From NCBI GenBank assembly GCA_964583095.1, contig CAZOVB010000001.1, positions 1-64,000 of the forward strand: 64,000 nucleotides of DNA, given 5' to 3'. The notes beneath the pieces were generated by a model, which saw nothing but the letters and a program-made list of their open reading frames with translations, searched no databases and was not told where the DNA came from. A program made the position numbers and the translations under genes. The number at the start of each line of letters is the position of its first letter. The first letter of the stretch is position 1. Origin of the DNA: CAZOVB01 sp964583095. GTDB lineage: Bacteria; Planctomycetota; Phycisphaerae; SM23-33. This document shows positions 35,762 through 43,920 of the stretch, piece after piece.

Positions 35762-36118
35762 TCATGCGCCTTTCCTGGCCTCATCGAGCGTATCGAAGAT
35801 CTCGAAAACGCCCGAGAGCCTCGTGATATCAAACAGACCTCGGACCCTGTCGTTGAGCCCCGCCAGCCGAAGGTGCTTGCCTTCTTTGCGGCAGCGACTT
35901 TGGACCTTTACCAGGGAAGCCAGGCCCGAGGAATCCAGGTACCCCACCTGGGTGAGATCGAAAATCAGGTTGTCTTGGGTTTTTGCCAGCAGGTCCAGCG
36001 CCTCCTGCTCGAAACGCACGCTGTGCTGCAGGTCGATATCTCCCTCAACGGCTACCACCATGCCATCGGGTGTGTCCAAAACATCCACAATGCGGGATTC
36101 AGGTTTCTGCTCTGCCAT
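35762..36118 (-). CDS. mlaB: STAS domain protein (MlaB/anti-anti-sigma type)
   Basis: A 118-aa single STAS domain: MVVAVEGDIDLQHSVRFEQ, NLIFDLTQVGYLDSSGLASL with the DSSG serine typical of phosphorylatable anti-anti-sigma factors, and LSGVFEIFDTLDEA. In Mla systems MlaB binds the MlaF ATPase and activates it. The intact DSSG also leaves open regulation by phosphorylation. ATG 36118 has GAGG 7 nt upstream. It sits between the HEAT lipoprotein gene (10-nt gap) and mlaE. Confidence 0.88.
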   Translation of the reverse strand: MAEQKPESRIVDVLDTPDGMVVAVEGDIDLQHSVRFEQEALDLLAKTQDNLIFDLTQVGYLDSSGLASLVKVQSRCRKEGKHLRLAGLNDRVRGLFDITRLSGVFEIFDTLDEARKGA

Positions 36119-36128
36119 GAGCTTGCCT

Positions 36129-36518
36129 CTATTCCATATCCTTTCGGGCCGAGGTGGTCGACCCGGAAGCGTCCTTACGGGATGCAAGCCAGTGGCGCCA
36201 GCGCTGAACGGCCTGCTCTCTTTCGAGCCACGGATCGTAGTACCGGTAGTCCAGCGTCAGGCCCGTCATCTTCTCCAGGGCAAGAGCTGAGACCATTCTG
36301 ACCGCCGGCTGCGGATCGGAAAGTGCGGTAATCAGGTAGGGGTATGCCCTCGGATCCTGCTGCTCACCGGCCCGAACGATGGCCCCAACCCGGACCATCG
36401 GGTCCTCATGTTCGAACTGTTGGGCCCAGGCCAGCGGTTCCTCTGCCGGACGGCACCCCACCAGACAGAGTCCGACCAGAACCCACAGGGACCTCGATTG
36501 GAACCGGAAGCCTGTCAC
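36129..36518 (-). CDS. HEAT-repeat lipoprotein
   Basis: A 129-aa predicted lipoprotein with lipobox LCLVGC (Cys22). The mature part has two HEAT-like helical pairs: EHEDPMVRVGAIVRAGEQQDP and LITALSDPQPAVRMVSALALEKMTG, in which each repeat has the Asp-Pro and Val-Arg signature. The C-terminus is a charged helix (EREQAVQRWRHWL). It may be the first gene of the mla operon (10 nt before mlaB) and could act as an envelope partner of the transporter, in place of MlaA/MlaC, which are absent here. Confidence 0.8.
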   Translation of the reverse strand: MTGFRFQSRSLWVLVGLCLVGCRPAEEPLAWAQQFEHEDPMVRVGAIVRAGEQQDPRAYPYLITALSDPQPAVRMVSALALEKMTGLTLDYRYYDPWLEREQAVQRWRHWLASRKDASGSTTSARKDME

Positions 36519-36676
36519 AGAATCTGCCTAGACAAGAACACCGCAGCGAAGTCAGAACTGACACCTTTACTTATACCAAACTCCATCATAATGCAAGAGA
36601 CCGCTCAAGCCGCGCTCTTTTGACAAACGACGCAGCTTTCCACGCTGTTCCTGCCTTGAAATAACGCCGATCCCGA

Positions 36677-38134
36677 TCAGTCACCCACCGCCGCCAGGCA
36701 CCGCCGGATACGCGCCTGAACCTTCTCAGGGCCAACGAACAGCAGCGTCTCTACGATCGGCGGACTGACGGTCCGGCCTGTCAGGGCGACCCGAAGAGGC
36801 TGCGCCACCTTGCCCATGCCCAAATCGTGCCCGGTGCAGTAGTCTTGGATGGCCTTTTCCAGCGCTTCAGGGGTAAACTCGGTCGAATTGAAAAGATCCT
36901 TCAGATCGGCCAGGACCGCCAGGCCCGCCCCGTCGTTCTTGAGCAGGTTCTTCTTGACGGATTTCTCCTCAAAGGCGTAGGCGTCATCCGGACCGAAAAG
37001 CACATCCACCTTCTCGAGCAACTGGCTGAAGGTCCGAAAACCCCGGTTGCACTCCAGGATCTGCCCCAGAAGCTTCCGGTCTGCGGTTGGAAGATTGGAA
37101 TGGTTGCGGCTTAGAAAATCCTCAAAAGCTTCCAGGAGCCTCTGCGGACTCGCCGCAGAAAGCGCTTCGGTATTGAAGGCCAGAAGCTTGTCGCGGTCGA
37201 ATTTCGCGTTGGATTTGCCGATGCGCTCCACACTGAAAAGCTCCATCAACTCTTCGAGTGTAAACTTCTCGCGGTCTTGTCCGGGGTTCCAGCCCAGAAG
37301 AGAAACGAAATTGATCAACGTTTCGGGCAGGTAGCCCTGGTCGCGGAAAGCACCTACATCCACCGCCCCATCGCGCTTGGAGAGCTTTCGGCCCTGCATG
37401 TCCATGATCAGCGGCAGGTGCGCATATCCCGGCTGACTGTAGCCCAGGGCCTCGCGAAGTACGCTCTGCCTCCAGCTCTGCCCCAAAAACTCCTGGCCGC
37501 GCGTAATGTAGTTAACCCCCATCCGTTCGTCGTCGACGACATTGGCCAGGTAGAATGTCGGAAAGCCGTCGGCTTTTCGGATCACGAAATCGTCCATCGC
37601 CTCGGGAGGGGTGGTAACGTTCCCGAACACGTCATCTCCAACGGTTATCGCCTCTGGTCCCGTGGCGAAACGCACCACGACCGGTCTGCCCTCCTGCCGG
37701 GCTTTCTCCACATCCGATGCATCGGGAAAGGACTCAGGGCGGCGGTAGCGGAAGTCCTCTTTTCGAGCGCGTGCCTCTTCCCGAAGGGCCTCAAGCTCCT
37801 CAGACGTTTCAAAGGCATAGTAGGCCTTGCCCTCGGAGAGGAGCTTTTCGATCTGCTCGTTGTACAGGTCCAGCCGCTGCGACTGGCGGTAGGGCCCGGC
37901 TGAGCCCCCTACCTCGATGCCTTCATCCCACTCCAGCCCCAGCCAACGCAGGTCCTGGACAATCAGGTCCACCGCGGATTCGTCGTGACGGGCCCGGTCG
38001 GTATCCTCGATGCGAACGAGGAACTTGCCCCCGCTCTGGCGGGCAAGCAGGTAGGCAAACAAAGCGGTCCGGGCCGAACCGATATGAAGGTGACCGGTGG
38101 GACTGGGAGCGAATCGGGTATTTCTGGGTTCCAT
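36677..38134 (-). CDS. gltX: Glutamate--tRNA ligase
   Basis: A 485-aa class I aminoacyl-tRNA synthetase that charges tRNA-Glu. The HIGH-type motif is FAPSPTGHLHIGSARTAL, and the KMSKS-type motif is KLSKRDG. Also visible are VRIEDTDRAR, ITRGQEFLGQ and the helical C-terminal anticodon-binding half. The length matches bacterial GltX. The start at 38134 (MEPRNTRF) follows the family consensus; a TTG 21 nt upstream is in frame. The zinc-binding region is absent. It is divergent from the radical SAM gene, 125 bp away. Confidence 0.95.
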   Translation of the reverse strand: MEPRNTRFAPSPTGHLHIGSARTALFAYLLARQSGGKFLVRIEDTDRARHDESAVDLIVQDLRWLGLEWDEGIEVGGSAGPYRQSQRLDLYNEQIEKLLSEGKAYYAFETSEELEALREEARARKEDFRYRRPESFPDASDVEKARQEGRPVVVRFATGPEAITVGDDVFGNVTTPPEAMDDFVIRKADGFPTFYLANVVDDERMGVNYITRGQEFLGQSWRQSVLREALGYSQPGYAHLPLIMDMQGRKLSKRDGAVDVGAFRDQGYLPETLINFVSLLGWNPGQDREKFTLEELMELFSVERIGKSNAKFDRDKLLAFNTEALSAASPQRLLEAFEDFLSRNHSNLPTADRKLLGQILECNRGFRTFSQLLEKVDVLFGPDDAYAFEEKSVKKNLLKNDGAGLAVLADLKDLFNSTEFTPEALEKAIQDYCTGHDLGMGKVAQPLRVALTGRTVSPPIVETLLFVGPEKVQARIRRCLAAVGD

Positions 38135-38259
38135 ATTTGACCATTTCGATTTCAAAAGATCTCGTATCTCGTTTCTTTCGGCGGGGATTATATCCCTCTG
38201 ATCCCGGCCTTGCCAGTCTTGCTCTTGCTCCGGGGCTCTGGGATCCTAGAATGGTTTCC

Positions 38260-39171
38260 ATGAGCCAGAATGATTTTCCAGCCTCGCCCAGGGTCATCCA
38301 GGACCACCGCCGTCAATGGCGCCACTGCCTGTACGTGTATCCCGTCATCTCCCGACGGGCCGGAGGGTTGAGCATCGGCGTGAATCTCAATCCACGACGG
38401 GAGTGCACCTACTCCTGCGTCTACTGCCAGATCGACCGAAGAACGCCCCGAAACCTCGAAGCGGTCGACCTGGACCTCGTCCGGGAGGAGTTGGCCCTTG
38501 CCCTGAGGGCAGCCAGGACCGGCGATATCTGGGCAGAGCCCCGATTTGCAGATACCCCGGAATCCATGCGGAGAATCAACGATATCGCCTTCAGCGGAGA
38601 CGGCGAGCCGACCTGCCTGGCCTGGTTCGACCAGGCCGCCCGGATCGCCGCCGAAGAGAAACGACGCATCGGCCTGGACAAGGCCAACATCGTTCTTATC
38701 ACCAACGCCACCCAGCTTCAGAGCCCCCAGGTCGCCAGAGCGATCGACATCCTCAGCGACAACCAGGGGCAGATCTGGGCCAAACTCGATGCCGGTAGTG
38801 AGGAATACTTCTGCAGGGTCAATCGCCCCGGGCAGGGCCAGACCCTCGAGGCCATCACCGAGAACATCATCTACGCCGCCAAACGCATGCCCATTGTCAT
38901 CCAGTCTCTGTTCATGCGATTGGCCGGGGAAGAGCCCCCCCAGGCCGAAATTCAGGCCTACATCGACCGGATTGGCCGCATTCTCAAGGCCGGGGCAGAA
39001 ATCGACCATATCCAGGTCCATACGATCGCGCGAAGTCCGGCCGAGCCGTTCGTAGCCTATCTGCCGGAGGAATCCCTCAACCGGATTGCCCAGCACATGC
39101 GAGATTCGCTGGACGTCCAGGTACGCGTCTATCCAGGCTGCGACGTCAAGCCGATCGGATCCGGATCCTGA
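38260..39171 (+). CDS. Radical SAM protein
   Basis: A 303-aa radical SAM enzyme with the [4Fe-4S] motif CTYSCVYCQ (CxxxCxxC) near residue 47, a SFSGDGEPTCL-like glycine motif (ISFSGDGEP is here IAFSGDGEPT), and an internal barrel ending in QVHTIARSP and YPGCDVKPIG. The arrangement resembles a TYW1/MoaA-like group of small radical SAM proteins, but the product and substrate are not recognised. ATG 38260 and ATG 38251 (three codons upstream) are both possible; a TAGAAT at 38247-38252 overlaps the upstream one. It is convergent with apt. Confidence 0.85.
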   Translation: MSQNDFPASPRVIQDHRRQWRHCLYVYPVISRRAGGLSIGVNLNPRRECTYSCVYCQIDRRTPRNLEAVDLDLVREELALALRAARTGDIWAEPRFADTPESMRRINDIAFSGDGEPTCLAWFDQAARIAAEEKRRIGLDKANIVLITNATQLQSPQVARAIDILSDNQGQIWAKLDAGSEEYFCRVNRPGQGQTLEAITENIIYAAKRMPIVIQSLFMRLAGEEPPQAEIQAYIDRIGRILKAGAEIDHIQVHTIARSPAEPFVAYLPEESLNRIAQHMRDSLDVQVRVYPGCDVKPIGSGS

Positions 39172-39181
39172 CAGACCGTTT

Positions 39182-39706
39182 CTATTCGCCCGAGACGGTG
39201 ATCAGCGAGTGGACCTCGTATCCGCTGAGCCTCTCACGCCCGGGCAGGAATCCCAGCTCGATGACGAAAGAGACGCCCGCGATCTCACCGCCGACCTTCT
39301 CGACGAGCTTGCAGGCGGCTTCCATCGTCCCCCCGGTGGCAAGCAGGTCATCCAGCATGACCACTTGCTCGCCCTGCTTTACGGCGTCGGCATGGATCTC
39401 CACCGTATCGGTTCCGTATTCCAGCTCATAGCTCTGGCTGTGAACGGCTGCGGGCAGTTTGCCCGGCTTGCGAACCGGGACGAAGCCGGCTCCGAGTCTC
39501 TCGGCCACAAGCGGAGCAAAGATGAAGCCGCGGCTTTCGATCCCGACCACCTTGTCGATGGACTTTCCCTTGTAGGGTTCAGCCAGGAGGTCGCAGGTTT
39601 TCTTGAGTGCCTGAAGATCGGCCAGGAGAGGTGTGATATCTTTGAAAATGATTCCGGGCTTGGGAAAATCAGGGATGTCACGAATCAAGTTCTCGATCAT
39701 CTGCAT
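39182..39706 (-). CDS. apt: Adenine phosphoribosyltransferase
   Basis: A 174-aa type I phosphoribosyltransferase that salvages adenine to AMP. The N-terminus IRDIPDFPKPGIIFKDITPLL is the Apt signature, GIESRGFIF is a second family block, and the PRPP-binding motif is VVMLDDLLATGGT. Start 39706 (ATG) has GGAGAG about 8 nt upstream; a GTG two codons earlier and another ATG two codons later are alternatives. It follows the LtaS-like gene by 22 nt on the same strand, so the two may be co-transcribed. Confidence 0.96.
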   Translation of the reverse strand: MQMIENLIRDIPDFPKPGIIFKDITPLLADLQALKKTCDLLAEPYKGKSIDKVVGIESRGFIFAPLVAERLGAGFVPVRKPGKLPAAVHSQSYELEYGTDTVEIHADAVKQGEQVVMLDDLLATGGTMEAACKLVEKVGGEIAGVSFVIELGFLPGRERLSGYEVHSLITVSGE

Positions 39707-39728
39707 GGACACGTCTCTCCGAATCGGG

Positions 39729-41900
39729 TCAGGGGCTGGGGCGGGCTGCCCGGGGGTCGACCGGGTGGGCCAAACCCACCGTCTCGTGCTTCAGGGCCTG
39801 TGCAGGTCTGAGTCCCGGGGGCCGCTGCATCGCGCGGTTCAGGAAAAGATAGCGAGCCATGCTGTAATATGCCAGCAAATCATCGGTCATGGACGTGACG
39901 CTCTGCTCTGCGTCCTGCCGGCCGTGCAGAGGCGACATCTCGAAGGGCGTCAGCTTGTAAAGCCTGGCCTTGCGCTGGGGAGGAAGCACAAGCATTCGGT
40001 CCCCGCGAATGAAGCCCAGCGGCTCCTTTCGACGAAGCAGAGCAAAACCCTCGTCTCGCACCGACAGGACATCCCGGCCAAAGAAGCAGTGTTCGAATTC
40101 GCCTCCCAGCAGCGAAAGCAGCGTGGGGGCCAGGTCGGTCTGGCTGCACACGGTCGAAATGGTTCGGGGGGGAGTCAGGTCTTCCCGCCCCGGGGCCCAC
40201 ATCAGGCACGGAATCCGAAAACCCAGCGCGTCGATCGACAGCCGTTTGTCCAGTTCGGCCTGCTGGCAATGATCGGCTACCAGTACGAAGAGCGTGTTGG
40301 CCATCAAATCCGGTCGGCTGTCGCGGAAATTCTCGAAGAACCGGTGCAGCGCCCAATCGGCATAGCGATAAGCGTTGATTCGCCGGTTGTAACGCGATTT
40401 TTCGGAGCTGTCATCGCCGGCCGGCACTGTCGGGCATCGATCGGTCGGTACCACCCACGGATCATGATTGCTCAGGGTCAAGATCGTGGCAAAGAACCTC
40501 TCGTGTTCATCGATGCCCTGGAAGGTCTCCAGGGCCTTGTCGAAGACGACTTCGTCGTGGTAGCCGCCACTGAAAGCGCCTGTCACACCCTGCATGGTCT
40601 GGCGACAATACAATTCGCCGATCCCGGCATGGGTGAAGAACTGGCGCATGTTGTCGAATTCCGGATCGGCTCCATAAAAAAACATCGTCCGGTACCCGCG
40701 GTCGGCCAGGATACTCGAAAGTGTGCGAACGTTGCCGACCGCTTCGTCCCGCTTGAGCAGTGTAGGCCCCAGAAAATCCGGGTGCCCGCAGAAGATTCCC
40801 GTCAGGCCCCGGTTGGTTCTCGGGCCCACCGCGTACATCCGGTTGAAATAGAGCCCCTGCCTGCTCAGATCGTCCAGGAACGGGGTCTGGCTTTGGCCCC
40901 CCGAGACAGCCCCCACCATCGAGCCGGACATCGACTCCATGACGATCAACACCACGTTCATGTCCTGGGCGGGACGCACAGAACGGGTCCGTCGCCAGAG
41001 GGGGTTATATGGATTGCCCAGGAAAGTATCCTGGTCTTGGGCAAAAAGCTGCCTGGCGCTTTGCCCGGCCTGTTCGGGACCAGGAAAGCCGAAAAGCTCC
41101 GATTCTTCCCATGGCTCGACAACGCTGGACCAGACCGCATCGGCCACGGTGGAAAGATTGTTTCGGGTCAACTCCACCACCAGATTGTTGCGGGTAAAGT
41201 ACAGGTGGGCCCCGTCCATCTGGAGAGACTCACGTCCCAGGCTGCCACGAATCGCCAGCAGACACAGGAACGAAAGCGAAATTGCCTGGACAAACCGGCC
41301 CTGGGGCCGATCCAGCGGAATACTGCCGCGCCAGAACAACTTATGGAAAACCCATCCCACCCCGAGCATCCCCGCAGCCAGTGCCGCCAGAATCAGCCCC
41401 ACCGGGTACTGACTCGTGACATAACCGACCACCTCGTGATAGTGCTCCATGTACTGCAGAAAGGTGCTGTCCAGGCGGAATCCGAAATAGCTGAAAAAGG
41501 CAGCGCCGATAATTTCCATTGTCAGGCAGAGGATCAGCAGGATCGTGGCGTAAACCGTAATGCTCCATCTGAGGGGTTTGCGGCGAAACCAGGCCGGGGG
41601 AGCCAGCGAAAGCAGCAGGGCAATGGGCAGCAGCACAGCACCGATCGGCTTGAGATCATACTGCATCCCCAGAATCAGGCAGTGCCACAGATTTGCGCCG
41701 GATTCAGCCCGAACCTGCGACCAGCTCGAAAGCAGCAGGCCCAGTCGGAAACCCGAAAAAACCCCCGAAAGGATCAGCCCCAAGGTCCACACAGGCCGGA
41801 TTCGCTGGGACCTCAAACGCTTCATTACACCGGCAGCCGCTCGTGAGAGACGTCCCCACCGCGGCCTGGCTGCTGACGTTTTCGCTTCCCGGTCGTCCAT
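39729..41900 (-). CDS. LtaS/OpgB-like membrane sulfatase-fold phosphoglycerol transferase
   Basis: A 723-aa protein with five N-terminal TM helices (about 40-245) and a C-terminal alkaline-phosphatase/sulfatase-fold domain (about 310-650). The catalytic region is NVVLIVMESMSG (metal Glu) and the nucleophile Thr is probably in PRTNRGLTGIFCG. Further ligands are seen in FATILTLSNHDPW and LVADHCQQ. In Gram-positives LtaS polymerises glycerol phosphate; in Gram-negatives OpgB transfers phosphoglycerol to periplasmic glucans. The second role is more likely here. The start at 41900 is preferred over an ATG 39 nt upstream. It precedes apt by 22 nt. Confidence 0.85.
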   Translation of the reverse strand: MDDREAKTSAARPRWGRLSRAAAGVMKRLRSQRIRPVWTLGLILSGVFSGFRLGLLLSSWSQVRAESGANLWHCLILGMQYDLKPIGAVLLPIALLLSLAPPAWFRRKPLRWSITVYATILLILCLTMEIIGAAFFSYFGFRLDSTFLQYMEHYHEVVGYVTSQYPVGLILAALAAGMLGVGWVFHKLFWRGSIPLDRPQGRFVQAISLSFLCLLAIRGSLGRESLQMDGAHLYFTRNNLVVELTRNNLSTVADAVWSSVVEPWEESELFGFPGPEQAGQSARQLFAQDQDTFLGNPYNPLWRRTRSVRPAQDMNVVLIVMESMSGSMVGAVSGGQSQTPFLDDLSRQGLYFNRMYAVGPRTNRGLTGIFCGHPDFLGPTLLKRDEAVGNVRTLSSILADRGYRTMFFYGADPEFDNMRQFFTHAGIGELYCRQTMQGVTGAFSGGYHDEVVFDKALETFQGIDEHERFFATILTLSNHDPWVVPTDRCPTVPAGDDSSEKSRYNRRINAYRYADWALHRFFENFRDSRPDLMANTLFVLVADHCQQAELDKRLSIDALGFRIPCLMWAPGREDLTPPRTISTVCSQTDLAPTLLSLLGGEFEHCFFGRDVLSVRDEGFALLRRKEPLGFIRGDRMLVLPPQRKARLYKLTPFEMSPLHGRQDAEQSVTSMTDDLLAYYSMARYLFLNRAMQRPPGLRPAQALKHETVGLAHPVDPRAARPSP

Positions 41901-42247
41901 ATCCCGATCCGTCCCTGAATGGCAGATTCCATAAAACACGCCCTGCGCGCAAACGCCTCAGGCTTCTTTACTCTATCGACACCGTGGAAAAACACAATCT
42001 TAAAACAGGCCCAGCCCTTTGCGACCGCCGGCGGTCTTCAGGCATCCCAGATCCCCACCCGCTTGCAAAGTCGAATACCGCAGCAGAATATTTCATGCAA
42101 TCGTCACGGATTACGTGTTTTCCTGTGGCATCTGCCCGCCCTGAACGCCCTCCCAGAGGGAAAATCCTCGACATCAGGCCATCAGGGCAACACAATCCTC
42201 TGCTCGTTTCACCCGCAGCAAGACCCTCTATCGAAAGTGAAGACAAC
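41901..42247. other. Divergent intergenic region between LtaS-like and PfkB genes
   Basis: A 347-bp gap between divergent starts. It should hold both promoters, but no -35/-10 pair with good spacing was found. On the minus strand a weak TTGTGT/TAGAGT pair with a 16-bp spacer lies near 41965-41995. No inverted repeat or RNA structure stands out. Confidence 0.5.
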
Positions 42248-43153
42248 ATGAACGTACTGGTAACAGGGAGTATCGGCATTGACACCGTGGAAGCGCCGGC
42301 CGGAAGGGTCGTGGACACCCTCGGAGGCTCCTGCGTGTACTTCGCCTATGCCTCGAGCTTCTTCGTCCCCACCCGGATCGTCGGCGTCGTCGGCGACGAC
42401 TGCCCCCCCAACTTCCTGGAACCCATTGCCAATAACGCCAACGTTGATATTTCCGGCATAGAGGTCCGCCAGGGCTCCAAGACCTTCCGCTGGCACGGGA
42501 AGTACCACGACGATGTAAACCAGCGCGACACCGTAAACGTCGAACTCAACGTCCTGGGAGAACGAGGCCCCTCCATCCCGGAGCAGTATCGCGACAGCCA
42601 GTACGTCTTCCTGGCCAATACCCATCCGTATCTTCAGATGGAGTTGCTCGGCCAGTTGGACCAGCCCAAGCTCGTGGTCGCAGACACCATGGACCTTTGG
42701 ATCGAGACCGAACGCGAAGGCCTGATGTCCCTGCTGATGCAGATCGACGGACTGGTCCTCAACGACGCCGAAGCCCTCCTGCTGACACGCCAACAGAACA
42801 TCATCAGCGCCGGGATGAAAATCGCCGACCTGGTCAAGAAATTCGTTGTCATCAAGAAGGGGGAACACGGCAGCATGCTCTTCATGGATTCCAAAGCTTA
42901 CCCCCTGCCCGGCTATCCGACCCGGGACGTAGTAGATCCCACCGGGGCCGGGGACAGCTTCGCCGGGGCCCTGATGGGCTATCTGGCCTCGAAGGATTCC
43001 TCCACCCCGGCCGACATCCGACGGGCCATTGCGTACGGAACCGTTACCGCCAGCATTGAGTTGGAAGATTTCTCCCTGAGGCGATTCCTGGGATCCACGC
43101 GAGAAACCATCGATGAGCGTCTCAAGCTTTTCGAAGATCTTACCCGCTTCTGA
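42248..43153 (+). CDS. PfkB family carbohydrate kinase
   Basis: A 301-aa ribokinase-fold kinase. The N-terminal substrate-binding part is VLVTGSIGIDTVEAPAG and GGSCVYFAYAS; the C-terminal signature DPTGAGDSFAGALMG carries the catalytic Asp and the anion hole. The phosphate acceptor (sugar, nucleoside or other) cannot be determined from motifs; the VNVELNVLGERGP segment is not diagnostic. Start ATG 42248 has only a weak Shine-Dalgarno (GAAAGTGAAG). It is followed by thpR after 43 nt. Confidence 0.88.
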   Translation: MNVLVTGSIGIDTVEAPAGRVVDTLGGSCVYFAYASSFFVPTRIVGVVGDDCPPNFLEPIANNANVDISGIEVRQGSKTFRWHGKYHDDVNQRDTVNVELNVLGERGPSIPEQYRDSQYVFLANTHPYLQMELLGQLDQPKLVVADTMDLWIETEREGLMSLLMQIDGLVLNDAEALLLTRQQNIISAGMKIADLVKKFVVIKKGEHGSMLFMDSKAYPLPGYPTRDVVDPTGAGDSFAGALMGYLASKDSSTPADIRRAIAYGTVTASIELEDFSLRRFLGSTRETIDERLKLFEDLTRF

Positions 43154-43185
43154 GACCTTCCAATCTTCAGCAGGACGTCCTTGAT

Positions 43186-43190
43186 GGAGG
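43186..43190 (+). promoter_or_regulatory. Shine-Dalgarno sequence deciding a CTG start for thpR
   Basis: GGAGG at 43186-43190, 6 nt before CTG 43197. An in-frame TGA at 43182-43184 closes the frame upstream, and no ATG, GTG or TTG occurs until GTG 43329, inside the conserved domain. Confidence 0.6.
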
Positions 43191-43196
43191 TGCTCC

Positions 43197-43808
43197 CTGA
43201 CTGCGACTGCGAGAACCTTTCTGGCAATCGACCTTCCAGGGGAGATTCGAGGCAGGCTGGCCTCTTGGCAGGGCAGCATCGCCTGGCCCGAGGCCAAAAT
43301 CAAATGGGTCCGGCGTCATCAACTTCACGTGACGCTGCATTTTCTCGGAAACCTTGATCAGCGCAAACTGCCGAAGTTCATTGGCTCGCTCTACCAGGTG
43401 GTCGGACAGTTCGGAAGCTTTCAACTGGAAATCCGCGGGATCCAGGCGATCCCTCCCGCTGGGAGAAGGCTTCGCATGTTCTGGGCCGGAGTCGCCGGCC
43501 GGATCCAGCCGATCGAGCAGCTCCATGCCCGACTCAAGACCGCCCTGGAACAGCTTGATCTGCCCGTCGAGTCGCGCAGGTATACCCCCCACGTGACACT
43601 GGGACGGGTCCGTTACTGCCGCAATCCTGAACCGCTCCGAGAGGCAATCGCACCGCTTCACGACAAACGCTTCGGCCTGGCCGAGGTGGATCACGTTACG
43701 GTCTATGCCAGCACGCTTACTCCTAAAGGTCCCGAGTACAACGTGTTAGAGCGATGTCCCCTGAAGGTGGATCCCGGGCCCGATGCCCAGCAGGATTTTT
43801 CGCCTTGA
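43197..43808 (+). CDS. thpR: RNA 2',3'-cyclic phosphodiesterase
   Basis: A 203-aa 2H phosphoesterase of the LigT/ThpR family that opens 2',3'-cyclic phosphates in RNA. Both catalytic HxT motifs are present: HVTLHFLG (His at about 45) and HVTLGRVRY (about 130). The N-terminus RTFLAIDLPGEIRGRLASW is conserved in the family (usual form RLFIAIDLP), but it lies upstream of the first standard start (GTG 43329). An in-frame TGA at 43182 closes the frame, so translation must start within 43185-43226. CTG 43197, 6 nt after GGAGG, is the only good candidate. Coding from GTG 43329 would remove the first 44 residues, just before the first HVT motif. It is the second gene after pfkB. Confidence 0.85.
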   Translation: MTATARTFLAIDLPGEIRGRLASWQGSIAWPEAKIKWVRRHQLHVTLHFLGNLDQRKLPKFIGSLYQVVGQFGSFQLEIRGIQAIPPAGRRLRMFWAGVAGRIQPIEQLHARLKTALEQLDLPVESRRYTPHVTLGRVRYCRNPEPLREAIAPLHDKRFGLAEVDHVTVYASTLTPKGPEYNVLERCPLKVDPGPDAQQDFSP

Positions 43809-43833
43809 CAACTCCTAACAGAGACCATACATT
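43805..43833 (+). promoter_or_regulatory. Predicted promoter of recA
   Basis: TTGACA (43805-43810, full match), 17-bp spacer, TACATT (43828-43833). It overlaps the thpR stop codon and would give a leader of about 80 nt before recA. No CTGTN8ACAG-type LexA box was seen; planctomycete LexA sites may differ. Confidence 0.55.
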
Positions 43834-43920
43834 TTCTCCGGTCGGATGCAGGTTGCCCGCCGGGCCCTGTGCCAATCTCAGGGAAACGTAAGAATCGAGC
43901 CAGTTGCAGGAGAATGCCCC

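Noticed and set aside
39633..41846. Plus-strand open frame of 737 aa opposite the LtaS-like gene
   Set aside because: The minus-strand translation has TM helices and sulfatase-fold motifs; this one has none.
43811..43920. LexA operator upstream of recA
   Set aside because: No CTGTN8ACAG or GAACN4GTTC palindrome was found; absence is not proof because the planctomycete site is not known to me.
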